Source: Alkalihalobacillus sp. LMS39 (GTDB taxonomy: Bacteria > Bacillota > Bacilli > Bacillales > Bacillaceae_F). From it: 64,000 nt of DNA. Made by a program: the position numbers and the translations under genes. Location of the stretch: the NCBI RefSeq assembly GCF_022812285.1, contig NZ_CP093300.1, positions 930,001-994,000 on the forward strand, written 5' to 3'. The notes under the pieces are model-generated. The model had not been told where the DNA came from and made no database searches. It was given only the letters and a program-made list of their open reading frames with translations. Below, piece after piece: positions 8,753 through 18,065 of the stretch (positions are counted from its first letter, which is position 1; each line of letters starts with the position of its first letter).

Positions 8753-9142
8753 CTAGTAACGCTTTGACAATACAACAAATGAACTGAATACTGTACTTAT
8801 TGTTAATGCTGTTAATACACTAACTGTTTGATAACCATTTAAGTTAATGATTTCAAATTGAAAAAGTGCCATCAGAATAATCATATAACCTAAAATGAAA
8901 AAATAGCTAATGAACATTCCTCTTTCTCGTATTTTCTTTGAACGTTCATCATTTTATTTAAATTGCGGATAAAGATAAGCTAGGCAAAAAGCCATAACTG
9001 TGGAACTTAAGAAAACAAGCTCATATCCAGCAAAGAAAGCTCCTGTTGATATACTCGCAAAACCCATTAACAGACTATAAAACAAGAAAAGAAAACCACA
9101 TATTAAGAAAAACCTTCTTCCTACTTTACTACTCAGTTGCAT
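8753..9142 (-). pseudogene. DUF2178-like membrane protein interrupted by an in-frame stop
   Basis: Read from 9142, the frame gives 62 residues with two membrane helices (MQLSSKVGRRFF... to AYLYPQFK), then TAA at 8956-8954. It resumes in the same frame as NDERSKKIRERGMFISYFFI and runs two more helices to TAG at 8753, ending VVLSKRY. The whole (about 129 residues, four helices, a DERSKxIRE motif in the central loop) looks like the small DUF2178-type membrane protein usually paired with an XRE regulator, as here. One A-to-T change (AAA to TAA) would explain the break. A restart at the internal ATG of RERGMF could still make a half protein. Confidence 0.75.
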
Positions 9143-9167
9143 TATAATCCCCCCCTATAAAAGTAAA

Positions 9168-9371
9168 CTACTCATCTTCATCTTCTAAAAGAAAAACTTG
9201 TTCTACATTTGTGTTAAAACAACGAGCAATTTGAATAGCGAGTGGTAATGAAGGATTGTAACGGCCTTTTTCAATTGAGATGATTGTTTGCCGAGACACC
9301 CCTAACATTTCTGCCATTCGTTCCTGAGAAATTCCATTTTCCTGCCTTAATTGTTTCATTCGATTTTTCAT
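9168..9371 (-). CDS. Small XRE-family transcriptional regulator
   Basis: A 67-residue DNA-binding protein that is almost entirely one HTH_XRE domain: MKNRMKQLRQENGISQERMA, recognition region LGVSRQTIISIEKGRYNPSL, then an acidic tail. ATG 9371 is used because AGAGAGG lies upstream and a longer frame would run through the promoter. It belongs to the YgzD/YozG-like group that represses itself and a neighbouring membrane gene. Two perfect dyads overlap its promoter. It lies 25 nt upstream of the broken DUF2178-like gene, in one operon. Confidence 0.85.
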   Translation of the reverse strand: MKNRMKQLRQENGISQERMAEMLGVSRQTIISIEKGRYNPSLPLAIQIARCFNTNVEQVFLLEDEDE

Positions 9372-9401
9372 ATATAAACAATCCTCTCTACTCTCTACAC
9401 T

Positions 9402-9442
9402 ATTATAACGTAAAGGAAACTTTACTGTAAAGGTTGCTTTAC
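9402..9442 (-). promoter_or_regulatory. Promoter and twin operator of the XRE regulator
   Basis: On the minus strand TTTACA (9431-9426) and TATAAT (9407-9402) are 18 bp apart. Two perfect 16-bp dyads of the form GTAAAG-N4-CTTTAC occupy 9410-9425 and 9427-9442, one base apart, covering the spacer and -35. Autorepression by the downstream XRE protein is the natural inference. Confidence 0.7.
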
Positions 9443-9503
9443 ATAAAACAACACGGTGTAAATGTAAAATGTGCACTCTCCCCCTTATAATAGTAACTGT
9501 CAT

Positions 9504-9765
9504 AGTGATTAATATTCTCCATCATGTATAATGTGGAAAATAATAGTGTGGTTAAAGTTTAGTAAAAACAAAGGAAAAAAAGTACGTATAACTTCGCCAA
9601 TATAAGGGGGATTGCAAGGAAGGGATGTTTGTACAAGAGGGTTCTGACTTGAATGATAAAAAGACAAGAAAAGATCCCCTATGTCCATAACTTTTAAATG
9701 TGATGGAAAGACTGAATCGTTTCAGTTATTCACTGAAAAATAAAACATCACTATGAAAACACACA
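9504..9765. other. Intergenic region without a convincing gene
   Basis: Only short frames occur (for example a 21-codon frame near 9624 whose ribosome site is too close to the start) and a small hairpin ACTGAA-TCG-TTTCAGT near 9713. Nothing supported. Confidence 0.6.
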
Positions 9766-9796
9766 AAAAAAGATTGGGCACAAACCCAATCTTTTT
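9766..9796 (-). terminator. Terminator of the ect operon
   Basis: Stem AAAAAGATTGGG / CCCAATCTTTTT with a loop of about 7 nt; on the minus strand it ends in a T run, 21 nt after ectC. Confidence 0.9.
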
Positions 9797-9816
9797 AAAA
9801 TAAATATAATTAGAGA

Positions 9817-10203
9817 TTAATCTTCATCTACAGGATAAACGCCATTTTCATCATGAACTTCACGACCTGTAATTGGCGGGTTAAATACACATACCATTCT
9901 CATATCTGTTTTAGCACGTAATAGGTGCTCATCATGCTCATCAAGCGCATATAATGTATCTTTTGAGATAGGGTGAACTTTATTGTCTTTTAATGTGACA
10001 ACTTCGCCTTCACCTTCAATGCAGTATACGGCTTCTAAGTGATTTTGGTACCAAATATGAGTTTCAGTCCCAGCACGGATAATCGTATCATGGACAGAGT
10101 AACCCATTCCATCTTTCTTTAAAATTAAGCGTCGACTATTCCAATTACCGCCTTCAATATCTTGGTCTGTTCCAATAATATCTGTTAGTTTTACTACTTT
10201 CAT
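9817..10203 (-). CDS. ectC: L-ectoine synthase EctC
   Basis: A 128-residue cupin-fold enzyme that cyclises N-gamma-acetyl-L-2,4-diaminobutyrate to ectoine, the last step of compatible-solute synthesis. The family start [20 protein letters not shown] and the central cupin segments ([33 protein letters not shown]) are present, as is the C-terminal [20 protein letters not shown]. Full length for the family. It is the last gene of ectABC, 30 nt after ectB. No hydroxylase gene (ectD) is adjacent. Confidence 0.97.
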   Translation of the reverse strand: MKVVKLTDIIGTDQDIEGGNWNSRRLILKKDGMGYSVHDTIIRAGTETHIWYQNHLEAVYCIEGEGEVVTLKDNKVHPISKDTLYALDEHDEHLLRAKTDMRMVCVFNPPITGREVHDENGVYPVDED

Positions 10204-10233
10204 GATTTGCAGCCTCCATTATGAAATCGTTTA

Positions 10234-11517
10234 TTAGGAAATAACAGGTTCTTTACTATTTACTAATGCTTTTACACTTTCCTCAATGATGGAAAATCCT
10301 TTTTCTAACCCTTCGTTATCGATCGTTATCGGAGGGAATAATTTAAAGACTTCATCTTTTGGTCCAGATGTTTCCATGATTAATCCTCGTTCAAATGCTT
10401 CTTTTGCGACTTTACTCGCAAAACCATCAACATTCGAAGCGATTCCTTGCATGAAACCACGTCCGCGAACTTCACCTTTAATTTCAGGATATTTTTTTAC
10501 GATGTTTTCTAAGAAAGCTGTGATTTTTTGTGATTTTTCTTTTACTTCTTTTTCAAATGAAGCATCTTCCCAATACGTAAGAGCTTCTGTTGCTGTAACG
10601 AAAGCCATGTTATTTCCACGGAATGTTCCGTTATGCTCACCTGGCTCCCAAATATCATATTTTGGCTTGAATAATGTTAGTGCTAACGGTAAGCCATAGC
10701 CACCAATGGATTTTGATAAACAAATGATGTCAGGAGAAATACCAGCTTCTTCAAAAGAAAAGAAAGTCCCTGTACGGCCAACGCCAGCTTGCACATCATC
10801 AATGATGAGAAGGATACCCCAACGTTTACAAATGTCTTCTACACGTTTTAGCCACTCGAATCTAGCTGCATTGATGCCGCCCTCACCTTGGACTGTCTCG
10901 AGAATCATGGCTGCTGGAATTGCAACTCCGCTACCATTGTCTTCTAAGAAACGTTCGAGATACTCCAGAGTGTCGAGATCTTCATTCACGAAATTATCAT
11001 ATGGCATTGTTACAACATGCTGTAACGGAATACCTGCACCTTTTCGTTTGAATGAATTTCCTGTTACTGACAATGAACCAATTGTCATACCGTGGAATCC
11101 ATTTGTAAAACTAATCACATCAGTTCTACCTGTTACTTTTCTTGCTAATTTTAACGCACTTTCGACCGTGTTTGTTCCTGTTGGTCCTGGAAACATTACT
11201 TTGTATTCCAGATTACGCGGCTTAAGAATGACATCATTAAACTTTGTTAAAAACTCAGCTTTTGCTGTTGTTGCTTTATCTAAAGAATGGGCAATACCAT
11301 CATTTAAAATATAGTCAACGAGTTTTGCTTTCATTTTCGGGTCATTATGTCCGTAATTTAGGGCTCCAGCTCCAGCAAAAAAGTCAATATATTCTGTTCC
11401 TGCTTCGTCCCAGATTTTATACCCTTTTGCTTTGTTAAATACTTTTGGAAAGCTTCGAACATAACTACGTACTTCTGATTCTAATTTTTCAAAAATGCTT
11501 AGGTCGTTTGTATTCAT
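10234..11517 (-). CDS. ectB: L-2,4-diaminobutyrate:2-oxoglutarate aminotransferase EctB
   Basis: A 427-residue class III, PLP-dependent aminotransferase converting aspartate semialdehyde to 2,4-diaminobutyrate with glutamate as donor. Features: [19 protein letters not shown] near the N-terminus, the [18 protein letters not shown] motif, the [13 protein letters not shown] cofactor Asp region near residue 247, and the PLP lysine in [15 protein letters not shown] near residue 272. Full length. A good ribosome site (GGAGGAAT) precedes ATG 11517. It lies 79 nt after ectA in one transcript. Confidence 0.97.
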   Translation of the reverse strand: MNTNDLSIFEKLESEVRSYVRSFPKVFNKAKGYKIWDEAGTEYIDFFAGAGALNYGHNDPKMKAKLVDYILNDGIAHSLDKATTAKAEFLTKFNDVILKPRNLEYKVMFPGPTGTNTVESALKLARKVTGRTDVISFTNGFHGMTIGSLSVTGNSFKRKGAGIPLQHVVTMPYDNFVNEDLDTLEYLERFLEDNGSGVAIPAAMILETVQGEGGINAARFEWLKRVEDICKRWGILLIIDDVQAGVGRTGTFFSFEEAGISPDIICLSKSIGGYGLPLALTLFKPKYDIWEPGEHNGTFRGNNMAFVTATEALTYWEDASFEKEVKEKSQKITAFLENIVKKYPEIKGEVRGRGFMQGIASNVDGFASKVAKEAFERGLIMETSGPKDEVFKLFPPITIDNEGLEKGFSIIEESVKALVNSKEPVIS

Positions 11518-11596
11518 CCTTTATTATTCCTCCTTGGTATTTTGATAGGAATCGCGTTCCTATTTCAAATAAAAACGGTAGCGTTATGAGCGCTGT

Positions 11597-12103
11597 TTAT
11601 TTTTCGATTGGCCCAACACGGAATGTCAATTCAGCTTCATGGTCATCACCTGGGAATAACTCTTCAGGGAAGCAATCATATACCGAGCAATCTGTGTTAA
11701 AATCACGAGCGATTCGACGGAATAATGATTGGGAAGCTTGATTTGTCGGAGTTACAGTAGCTTCTAAATAACGGACATCTTTACACGCTTCTCGAGAAAG
11801 CAGTTCATGTAAGAGTTTTGAAGCGACTCCTTTACCACGTTGTGAAGCATCGACACCAACTTGCCATACGAATACGACGTCTTGGCGTTCAGGAGGGATG
11901 AAAGCAGTGACAAACCCAACAACTTTGTCATCTTCTTTTGCAACGACACACGTTTCAGCAAAAAATTCACACATCATAATGTATTTATAAGATGAATTTA
12001 AGTCTAATGTGGAATTTTTCACGAGTTCCCACATTGCTGCCCCGTCTTCTACAGTTGGTTTTTCAATGGTTAGAGGGGTTACGGTTGTTGTATTTCCATT
12101 CAT
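11597..12103 (-). CDS. ectA: L-2,4-diaminobutyrate N-acetyltransferase EctA
   Basis: A 168-residue GNAT enzyme that acetylates the gamma-amino group of diaminobutyrate with acetyl-CoA. The acetyl-CoA loop is visible as VWQVGVDASQRGKGVASKLL, preceded by VVGFVTAFIPPER; the conserved start region PTVEDGAAMWELVKNS and the end EELFPGDDHEAELTFRVGP are typical of EctA. ATG 12103 is the only good start, with GTAGGTGA just upstream; a perfect AAGGAGG 30 nt upstream has no open frame. First gene of ectABC, so operon control acts through the leader upstream. Confidence 0.96.
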   Translation of the reverse strand: MNGNTTTVTPLTIEKPTVEDGAAMWELVKNSTLDLNSSYKYIMMCEFFAETCVVAKEDDKVVGFVTAFIPPERQDVVFVWQVGVDASQRGKGVASKLLHELLSREACKDVRYLEATVTPTNQASQSLFRRIARDFNTDCSVYDCFPEELFPGDDHEAELTFRVGPIEK

Positions 12104-12180
12104 TTCACATCACCTACAGTAGTGGTAATAATAACAATTTCCTCCTTCGATTTTTAATAATTTTTTTAAAGAAGAGTTTG

Positions 12181-12245
12181 ATTAGAAAAACATCATGGCT
12201 CCACAAAGTATTCTTGGTGCAAGTGTTTACCCAAGTTTTTCTAAT
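12181..12245 (-). promoter_or_regulatory. Structured 5' leader of ectABC
   Basis: Inverted repeat ATTAGAAAAAC (12181-12191) and GTTTTTCTAAT (12235-12245), 11 bp perfect, encloses a smaller CTTGG / CCAAG stem. It lies within the first 75 nt of the transcript predicted from the promoter at 12262-12290, over 75 nt before ectA. Function unknown. Confidence 0.5.
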
Positions 12246-12261
12246 GCTTTTACATTATTTT

Positions 12262-12290
12262 ATGATAAAGGGGTCGTTGCTTTTAATCAA
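12262..12290 (-). promoter_or_regulatory. Predicted sigma-A promoter of ectABC
   Basis: On the minus strand TTGATT (12290-12285), a 17-bp spacer and TATCAT (12267-12262). Transcription would start near 12255, giving a leader of about 150 nt. Confidence 0.6.
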
Positions 12291-12632
12291 ACCAGTTTTG
12301 CCGTGATAATTCGGGATGAGCACGACTAATGCGTGTTCAAGTAACATAAGGACCGCGCTCTTACAAATTCCTTATGAATTGTTATGTTTTCTCTCATATT
12401 CAAAATAGGGATTATATGTAAAAACAAAGTGGAACCATTGCTATATATAGGGTTTTCAGAGATGTAAATCAGTAGAAAAAGAAAAGGGAATTCGGTAAAA
12501 AACAATCTCGACAAAAAAATACGAGGTTCAACAAAGAATGAGAATTGTTGATAATGACTGAGTGGAGAACGAATAAAACGAAATAGAAAAACTACGAATC
12601 CTAGTAAAACAGTAGTTTCAGCATGAAGTTTA
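12291..12632. other. AT-rich intergenic stretch upstream of ectABC
   Basis: A 62-codon frame on the minus strand (12326-12514) has no ribosome site and an unusual hydrophobic/basic composition; I do not accept it. No other structure seen. Confidence 0.5.
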
Positions 12633-12961
12633 ATGAAGGACAGTTTAGGTGAAATTGGTTGTTGCTTTGTCCTTCAAAAGAGAGATGAAGGACAGTTTTG
12701 ATGAAATTCGTTGTAGTTATGTCCTTCAAAAGAGAGATGAAGGACAGTTTTGATGAAATTCAGTGTAGTTATGTCCTTCATAAGGATGATGAAAGACACT
12801 TTTGGTGAAATTCGTTGTAGTTATGTCCTTCATAAGGATAATGAAAGACACTTTGGGTGAAATTCAGTGTAGTTATGTCCTTCATAAGGGAGATGAAGGA
12901 CAGTTTGGGTGAAATTCGTTGTAGTTATGTCTTTCATAAGGGAGATGAAAGACAGCCTTCA
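12633..12961. repeat. Family 1 repeat array, locus 2 (52-bp period, six units plus partial)
   Basis: Left arms ATGAARGACA start at 12633, 12685, 12737, 12789, 12841, 12893 and 12945, all 52 bp apart. The arms match locus 1 but the 25-bp interior is different (GTTTTGATGAAATTCGTTGT...) and nearly constant within this array. The last copy breaks off after the left arm. Located between the ect promoter region and yfhD. Confidence 0.95.
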
Positions 12962-13012
12962 TAATTAAAGGAGTTCAATTCACTAATGAATTAAACTCCT
13001 ACCATGCAAGTA

Positions 13013-13168
13013 TTAACTGTCTTTACGGTTTTGCGCTCTTCTGTCAGCTGCGGCTGCTCGTTCATTTGCTTCAATATCATCAGCATCGGCTAATTCAGCT
13101 GAGTATTCAACTTCATCATAAGCACCTTGGATAGCAGGAGCTTCTTTTTTATTTTTCTTTTTATCCAT
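13013..13168 (-). CDS. yfhD: YfhD-family small protein
   Basis: A 51-residue highly charged protein starting MDKKKNKKEAPAIQGAYDEV and containing SAELADADDIEANERAAAAD, the conserved core of the YfhD family of Bacillus. A perfect AAGGAGG lies 8 nt before ATG 13168. No membrane segment. The function in B. subtilis is not established; it is often listed with small acid-soluble, spore-associated proteins. It is followed upstream by yfhE, GNAT and a yfhF-type gene, all on the minus strand, conserving part of the yfh order. Confidence 0.8.
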   Translation of the reverse strand: MDKKKNKKEAPAIQGAYDEVEYSAELADADDIEANERAAAADRRAQNRKDS

Positions 13169-13234
13169 GTGAATACCTCCTTACTGTTTATTAGTTTGCG
13201 ATTATATTGTTGTGTGAACTGTGAGATTTTATTC

Positions 13235-13345
13235 TTATTTTCGTGCTGCGCGATCAGCAGCTTTAAAGTCGGATTGATAAGTTACTTCTTGGGCTTTTTT
13301 TAAAGTTGTTTTATTATTGTCTCGGTCACGTTTTTTTCTTTCCAT
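13235..13345 (-). CDS. yfhE: YfhE-family small protein
   Basis: A 36-residue basic peptide with the YfhE-like C-terminal core AQEVTYQSDFKAADRAARK. TAGGAGG lies 9 nt before ATG 13345. It precedes yfhD by 66 nt. Very short, but the family pattern and the neighbour make it convincing. Function unknown. Confidence 0.75.
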   Translation of the reverse strand: MERKKRDRDNNKTTLKKAQEVTYQSDFKAADRAARK

Positions 13346-13457
13346 GTCAAAGGCCTCCTATGTAAATAGATTACTGTTAGTATCAACCGTATGGAGAAAT
13401 GTATTCGATAAACATGAAAAAAAGTGAAAGGAGAATTATGTTCTCACTTTCACTTCG

Positions 13458-14015
13458 CTATGCTTCTTTTGCCTCGGTTTCATCAAATTGTGTTTGATTT
13501 CTCATCATATGAAGATGATATTGGTCTTTTTCAATTTGAAATAAATCATAAATCACTTCATTTTTATTTAATTGTTCATATAAATCATGCCGTAATTCAT
13601 TCGCCATCGTACAGTACGGTAATTTTAAAGCTGCTTTTTGCGAGCGAATATTTTCTTTTCGTATTCGCATAAAAACAGTTTGAACGTCTAGTTCAAAAAA
13701 CAACTCTTCAAAGAAGGCATCTTTTGCAACGGAGTTATATCCTTTGCCAAAGTATGGTTTTCCAATCCACGTCCCTAAAAAACCAGATGAATGTTGAATA
13801 TCAAACAAGTTAATCGTCCCGATTGGATTACCCCACTCATCTAGGATTGTTCTCGAAATTAACTCGCCTCGTTCTTCAGCTTCGATCGTTTGTTTTGTTA
13901 AAAAGACAAACTCATCATAAGATGATGCCTTTTGACGAACAAATGGAAAAACAGCTGGGTCAACTAATAAGTCATATAACACATGGCAATCGGCAATGTC
14001 CCTTTTTTTCAACAT
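13458..14015 (-). CDS. GNAT N-acetyltransferase (RimJ/RimL-like)
   Basis: A 185-residue acetyl-CoA-dependent acetyltransferase beginning MLKKRDIADCHVLYDLLVDP. The GNAT core is seen in GNPIGTINLFDIQHSSGFLG, WIGKPYFGKGYNSVAKDAFF (acetyl-CoA loop) and VFMRIRKENIRSQKAALKL. ATG 14015 is chosen because GAGGGGAG lies 8 nt upstream; a longer frame would run through a structured leader. Substrate unknown; the group includes ribosomal-protein and small-molecule acetylases. The upstream leader has a tRNA T-arm-like hairpin and a hairpin that could mask the ribosome site. Confidence 0.8.
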   Translation of the reverse strand: MLKKRDIADCHVLYDLLVDPAVFPFVRQKASSYDEFVFLTKQTIEAEERGELISRTILDEWGNPIGTINLFDIQHSSGFLGTWIGKPYFGKGYNSVAKDAFFEELFFELDVQTVFMRIRKENIRSQKAALKLPYCTMANELRHDLYEQLNKNEVIYDLFQIEKDQYHLHMMRNQTQFDETEAKEA

Positions 14016-14018
14016 GGT

Positions 14019-14157
14019 AAAAACTCCCCTCTGAGGGCAGAGCTCTAGTTCTAGTGCCACCCTCGAATTTAATAATTGGTAATATCAAATTCGGGGTGGG
14101 AATCGAACCCACTAGGACCAGCCAAGCTGGTGGCGCACCAATTGCCTTCCCATGAAA
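14019..14157 (-). promoter_or_regulatory. Structured leader with tRNA T-arm-like and switch-like hairpins
   Basis: On the minus strand, in order: overlapping alternative hairpins TGGTG-CGC-CACCA and ACCAGC-TTG-GCTGGT; a canonical T-arm GTGGG-TTCGATT-CCCAC; a 13-bp stem AAATTCGAGGGTGG / CCACCCCGAATTT (one bulge) overlapping it; and CCCTC-AGA-GGGG, which includes the ribosome site. A tRNA acceptor stem cannot be formed. It could be a regulatory leader using a tRNA-like shape, or a tRNA remnant. Confidence 0.5.
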
Positions 14158-14160
14158 AAA

Positions 14161-14342
14161 ACTCCATATTTTAGTGAATACTCTTATAATTGTAGGAAAT
14201 TCTGCTAATTTGATTAATAATAAACAGTATTACTTATATATACGCTCTAATGCTTAAGATTACTACTATATATTATAAGGTTTTTATGGAAAAGGGAAGA
14301 ATTATTTTTGAAAAATATCAAGAAATTTTTTGAAATAAAAAT
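14161..14342. other. AT-rich intergenic stretch
   Basis: No supported gene, and no clear terminator for the yfhF-type gene on the minus strand. Confidence 0.5.
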
Positions 14343-15245
14343 CTAGGAATAAATACCTTGTAAAGCCGTTGATAACTCTGGATATTCAAACGAAAAACCG
14401 TGACTTTTTGCTTTGTCAGGTAATACTTTTTGCCCATCTAATAATAGTGTACTCATTTCACCTAATATTAGCTTAAATGCGACCCCTGGCACAGGTAGCC
14501 AATGGGGGCGATGAAGCACATTGGATATGGTTTTTCCGAATTCCTTCATTGTGACAGGATAGGGTGATGTGAAGTTGACAGGTCCATCCATTTCTTTATG
14601 TTGTATGACAAATTCAAAAAGACGAACGACATCGTGGAGGTGAATCCATGAAATCCACTGTTTGCCACTTCCAATCGTACCTCCTGCAAGTAAACGATAG
14701 GGGAGAACCATTTTAGGTAGTGCTCCTTGTTGTTTATCCAAAACAACTCCGGTTCTAGCAATGACCGTGCGAACGCCTAAAGCTTCAGCGGCTTTTGCTT
14801 CTTTTTCCCAAAGGTAAGCAACATCGGTTAAAAAGCCTTGCGAAGAAATCGTTTCTGAAGCTTCTGTAAAAATAGCATCAAAGGAAGCACCATAATAACT
14901 AATTCCTGATGAATTAATAAAAACTGATGGCAGTTGTTCTAGTTTACTCATGAGTGAAATCGCCTCTTGTGTTGATTCAACACGACTATTGATGATTTCT
15001 TCTTTTTTCTTTTTGGTCCACCTACCAGAGTTTAATGATTCCCCAGCAAGATTGATAAAAGCATCTAGAGGTTTCAGCTCGCGTTCGGGGTGGCTATCAT
15101 CGGTTAACCATTTTATATATTGAATGTTATGTTCGTTTGGCCTTGGATTTCTCGTTAAAACAAACACGGTATGTCCTTTCTCGATAAAGTATTTTGTTAA
15201 AGCACGTCCAATTAGCCCTGTTCCTCCAGCGATTGCAATGTTCAT
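14343..15245 (-). CDS. yfhF: YfhF-type NAD(P)-dependent epimerase (TIGR01777 family)
   Basis: A 300-residue extended-SDR protein. The nucleotide-binding motif IAGGTGLIGRALTKYF is at residue 4; NLAGESLNSGRWTKKKKEEI and SRVESTQEAI are hallmarks of the SulA/YfhF-type epimerase family; the active-site region is SSGISYYGASFD, and WISWIHLHDVVRLF and the C-terminal domain are typical. ATG 15245 follows AGGTGGG by about 6 nt; an in-frame upstream extension would read through the family 2 repeat element and is rejected. Substrate unknown. Confidence 0.85.
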   Translation of the reverse strand: MNIAIAGGTGLIGRALTKYFIEKGHTVFVLTRNPRPNEHNIQYIKWLTDDSHPERELKPLDAFINLAGESLNSGRWTKKKKEEIINSRVESTQEAISLMSKLEQLPSVFINSSGISYYGASFDAIFTEASETISSQGFLTDVAYLWEKEAKAAEALGVRTVIARTGVVLDKQQGALPKMVLPYRLLAGGTIGSGKQWISWIHLHDVVRLFEFVIQHKEMDGPVNFTSPYPVTMKEFGKTISNVLHRPHWLPVPGVAFKLILGEMSTLLLDGQKVLPDKAKSHGFSFEYPELSTALQGIYS

Positions 15246-15276
15246 TTTCTTCCCACCTTTTATTAACATGATTGTT

Positions 15277-15456
15277 CGGACATCAGTTCCGTTATTTCTT
15301 TCATAATGGTATAAGAACGAAGAGTTTCGGACATCTATTCCGTTATTCCCTAAAAAAAGTGAGTGAAACCACTGAAAAATGTTTAAATAGCGGAACAAAT
15401 GTCCGAAGTGATTTGAAAAGTAGCTGTTTTTATTACTATAGCGGAACAGATGTCCG
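15277..15456. repeat. Family 2 quartet element, locus A
   Basis: Four 15-mers: CGGACATCAGTTCCG at 15277, CGGACATCTATTCCG at 15328, then the reverse orientation CGGAACAAATGTCCG at 15391 and CGGAACAGATGTCCG at 15442. Spacings are 51, 63 and 51 bp. Only the 15-mers and a few bases next to them (TTAT / ATAG) are conserved. Lies between divergent yfhF-type and SDR genes. No coding frame. Confidence 0.9.
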
Positions 15457-15632
15457 TTACGACCTCAACATTTAAAAAATAATAAAATCTTTTCAATAGT
15501 AATGAATCTCAACAAGTGCAATTGATTCGAACTCTTGTTTTTCATACAGTTAAAATAATTGAACTTCTTCCGTTTCATACTAAAGAAATGATACCGCTTT
15601 CTTATACTAGGTGAACAGGGGGAAAATTCAAA

Positions 15633-16415
15633 ATGACGAAAGATATACAAGTAGCTGTCATTACTGGGGCAGCTTCTGGAATAGGTCGTGCTTGTGCGAT
15701 TCGTTTAGCATCAAACGGTCTGTATGTTGGGCTACTGGATTTGAATGAGTCTGAAGCTGTGAAGGTTCAATCTACAATTGAACAACATGGAGGAAAAGCA
15801 CTCTTTATTCAATGTAATATCGCAAAGGGCGAAGATGTTCAACAAGCCTTTAATAAGGTTATGTCGGAATGGGGAAAAGTAGATGTCGTTTGTGCCAATG
15901 CCGGTATTGCTGGAACACTGTCTCCGATTGAATCGATGAGTGAGGAAGAATGGGATACAACGATGTCGGTTAATGTGAAAGGGACATTTTTAACCGTCAA
16001 ACATGCGATTCCTCATTTGAAAATGCAAGGCGGGTCAATCATCATTACAAGCTCTGTTAGTGGGAACCGAATGTTTTCTCAAGCCGGGTTTGCTGCGTAT
16101 AGTACTTCAAAAGCGAGTCAAGTCGCGTTTATGAAAATGGCTGCACTAGAGTTAGCGAAGTATAAAATTAGAGTGAATGCGATTTGTCCAGGTGCGATTG
16201 AAACGAATATTGGTGAAAGTATTGAAGCATCACCGAGTGTAAAAAACATAGAAATACCAATTTCTTTTCCTGAAGGTGACCAACCATTAGAGCATGGTCC
16301 AGGTCAACCTGAACAAGTGGCTGACTTAGTGGAGTTTTTAGCTTCTCCCGAGTCTGCTCATATCACAGGAACTGAAATTTATATTGATGGAGGAGAATCT
16401 CTACTCCGCGGGTAA
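15633..16415 (+). CDS. SDR-family oxidoreductase
   Basis: A 260-residue classical short-chain dehydrogenase. The cofactor motif VITGAASGIGRACA is at residue 9, NAGIAG near 89, the catalytic Ser in TSSVSGNRMF, and the YxxxK pair in AAYSTSKASQ; the end TGTEIYIDGGESLLRG is typical. GGGGG lies about 9 nt before ATG. It begins the sugar island and precedes the GH51 gene by 31 nt, so a sugar or sugar-acid substrate is likely. NAD(H) preference is suggested by Asp in LLDLNESE at the end of beta strand 2. Confidence 0.85.
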   Translation: MTKDIQVAVITGAASGIGRACAIRLASNGLYVGLLDLNESEAVKVQSTIEQHGGKALFIQCNIAKGEDVQQAFNKVMSEWGKVDVVCANAGIAGTLSPIESMSEEEWDTTMSVNVKGTFLTVKHAIPHLKMQGGSIIITSSVSGNRMFSQAGFAAYSTSKASQVAFMKMAALELAKYKIRVNAICPGAIETNIGESIEASPSVKNIEIPISFPEGDQPLEHGPGQPEQVADLVEFLASPESAHITGTEIYIDGGESLLRG

Positions 16416-16425
16416 ACAAAAATGA

Positions 16426-17952
<1,527 letters not shown>

Positions 17953-17957
17953 GAAAG

Positions 17958-17993
17958 AATAGAACCGATAACTAAAATCGGTTCTATTGTTCT
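17958..17993 (+). terminator. Terminator after abfA
   Basis: 12-bp stem AATAGAACCGAT / ATCGGTTCTATT with a 7-nt loop and a short T-rich tail. Confidence 0.85.
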
Positions 17994-18002
17994 TTAAACA
18001 AA

Positions 18003-18028
18003 TGTTTACAATTGTTCGTTTTTGTTCG
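18003..18028 (+). promoter_or_regulatory. DeoR-type operator repeats upstream of the regulator gene
   Basis: TGTTTA, TGTTCG and TGTTCG start at 18003, 18013 and 18023, exactly one helical turn (10 bp) apart. The complement, CGAACA, matches the repeats before kduD. Probable autoregulatory site. Confidence 0.6.
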
Positions 18029-18065
18029 ATAATAAGGAGAAGAGATGATGAGTGGAGGCTTTCAA

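Noticed and set aside
10286-11438. Plus-strand frames opposite ectB
   Set aside because: Shadow frames of a strongly conserved gene, with no independent evidence.
12326-12514. 62-codon minus-strand gene
   Set aside because: No ribosome site or recognisable family; composition typical of chance frames in AT-rich DNA.
14041-14157. Functional tRNA gene on the minus strand
   Set aside because: Only the T-arm is canonical; no acceptor stem pairs with the 3' CCCCGAA and no proper 7-nt anticodon loop can be formed.
14019-14157. Classical T-box leader
   Set aside because: GAGGGTGGCAC resembles part of a T-box sequence, but the conserved ACCGCG region and a clear terminator/antiterminator pair are missing.
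15246-15398. N-terminal extension of the yfhF-type gene
   Set aside because: It would read through the family 2 repeat element, while ATG 15245 has a good ribosome site and starts the conserved nucleotide-binding motif.
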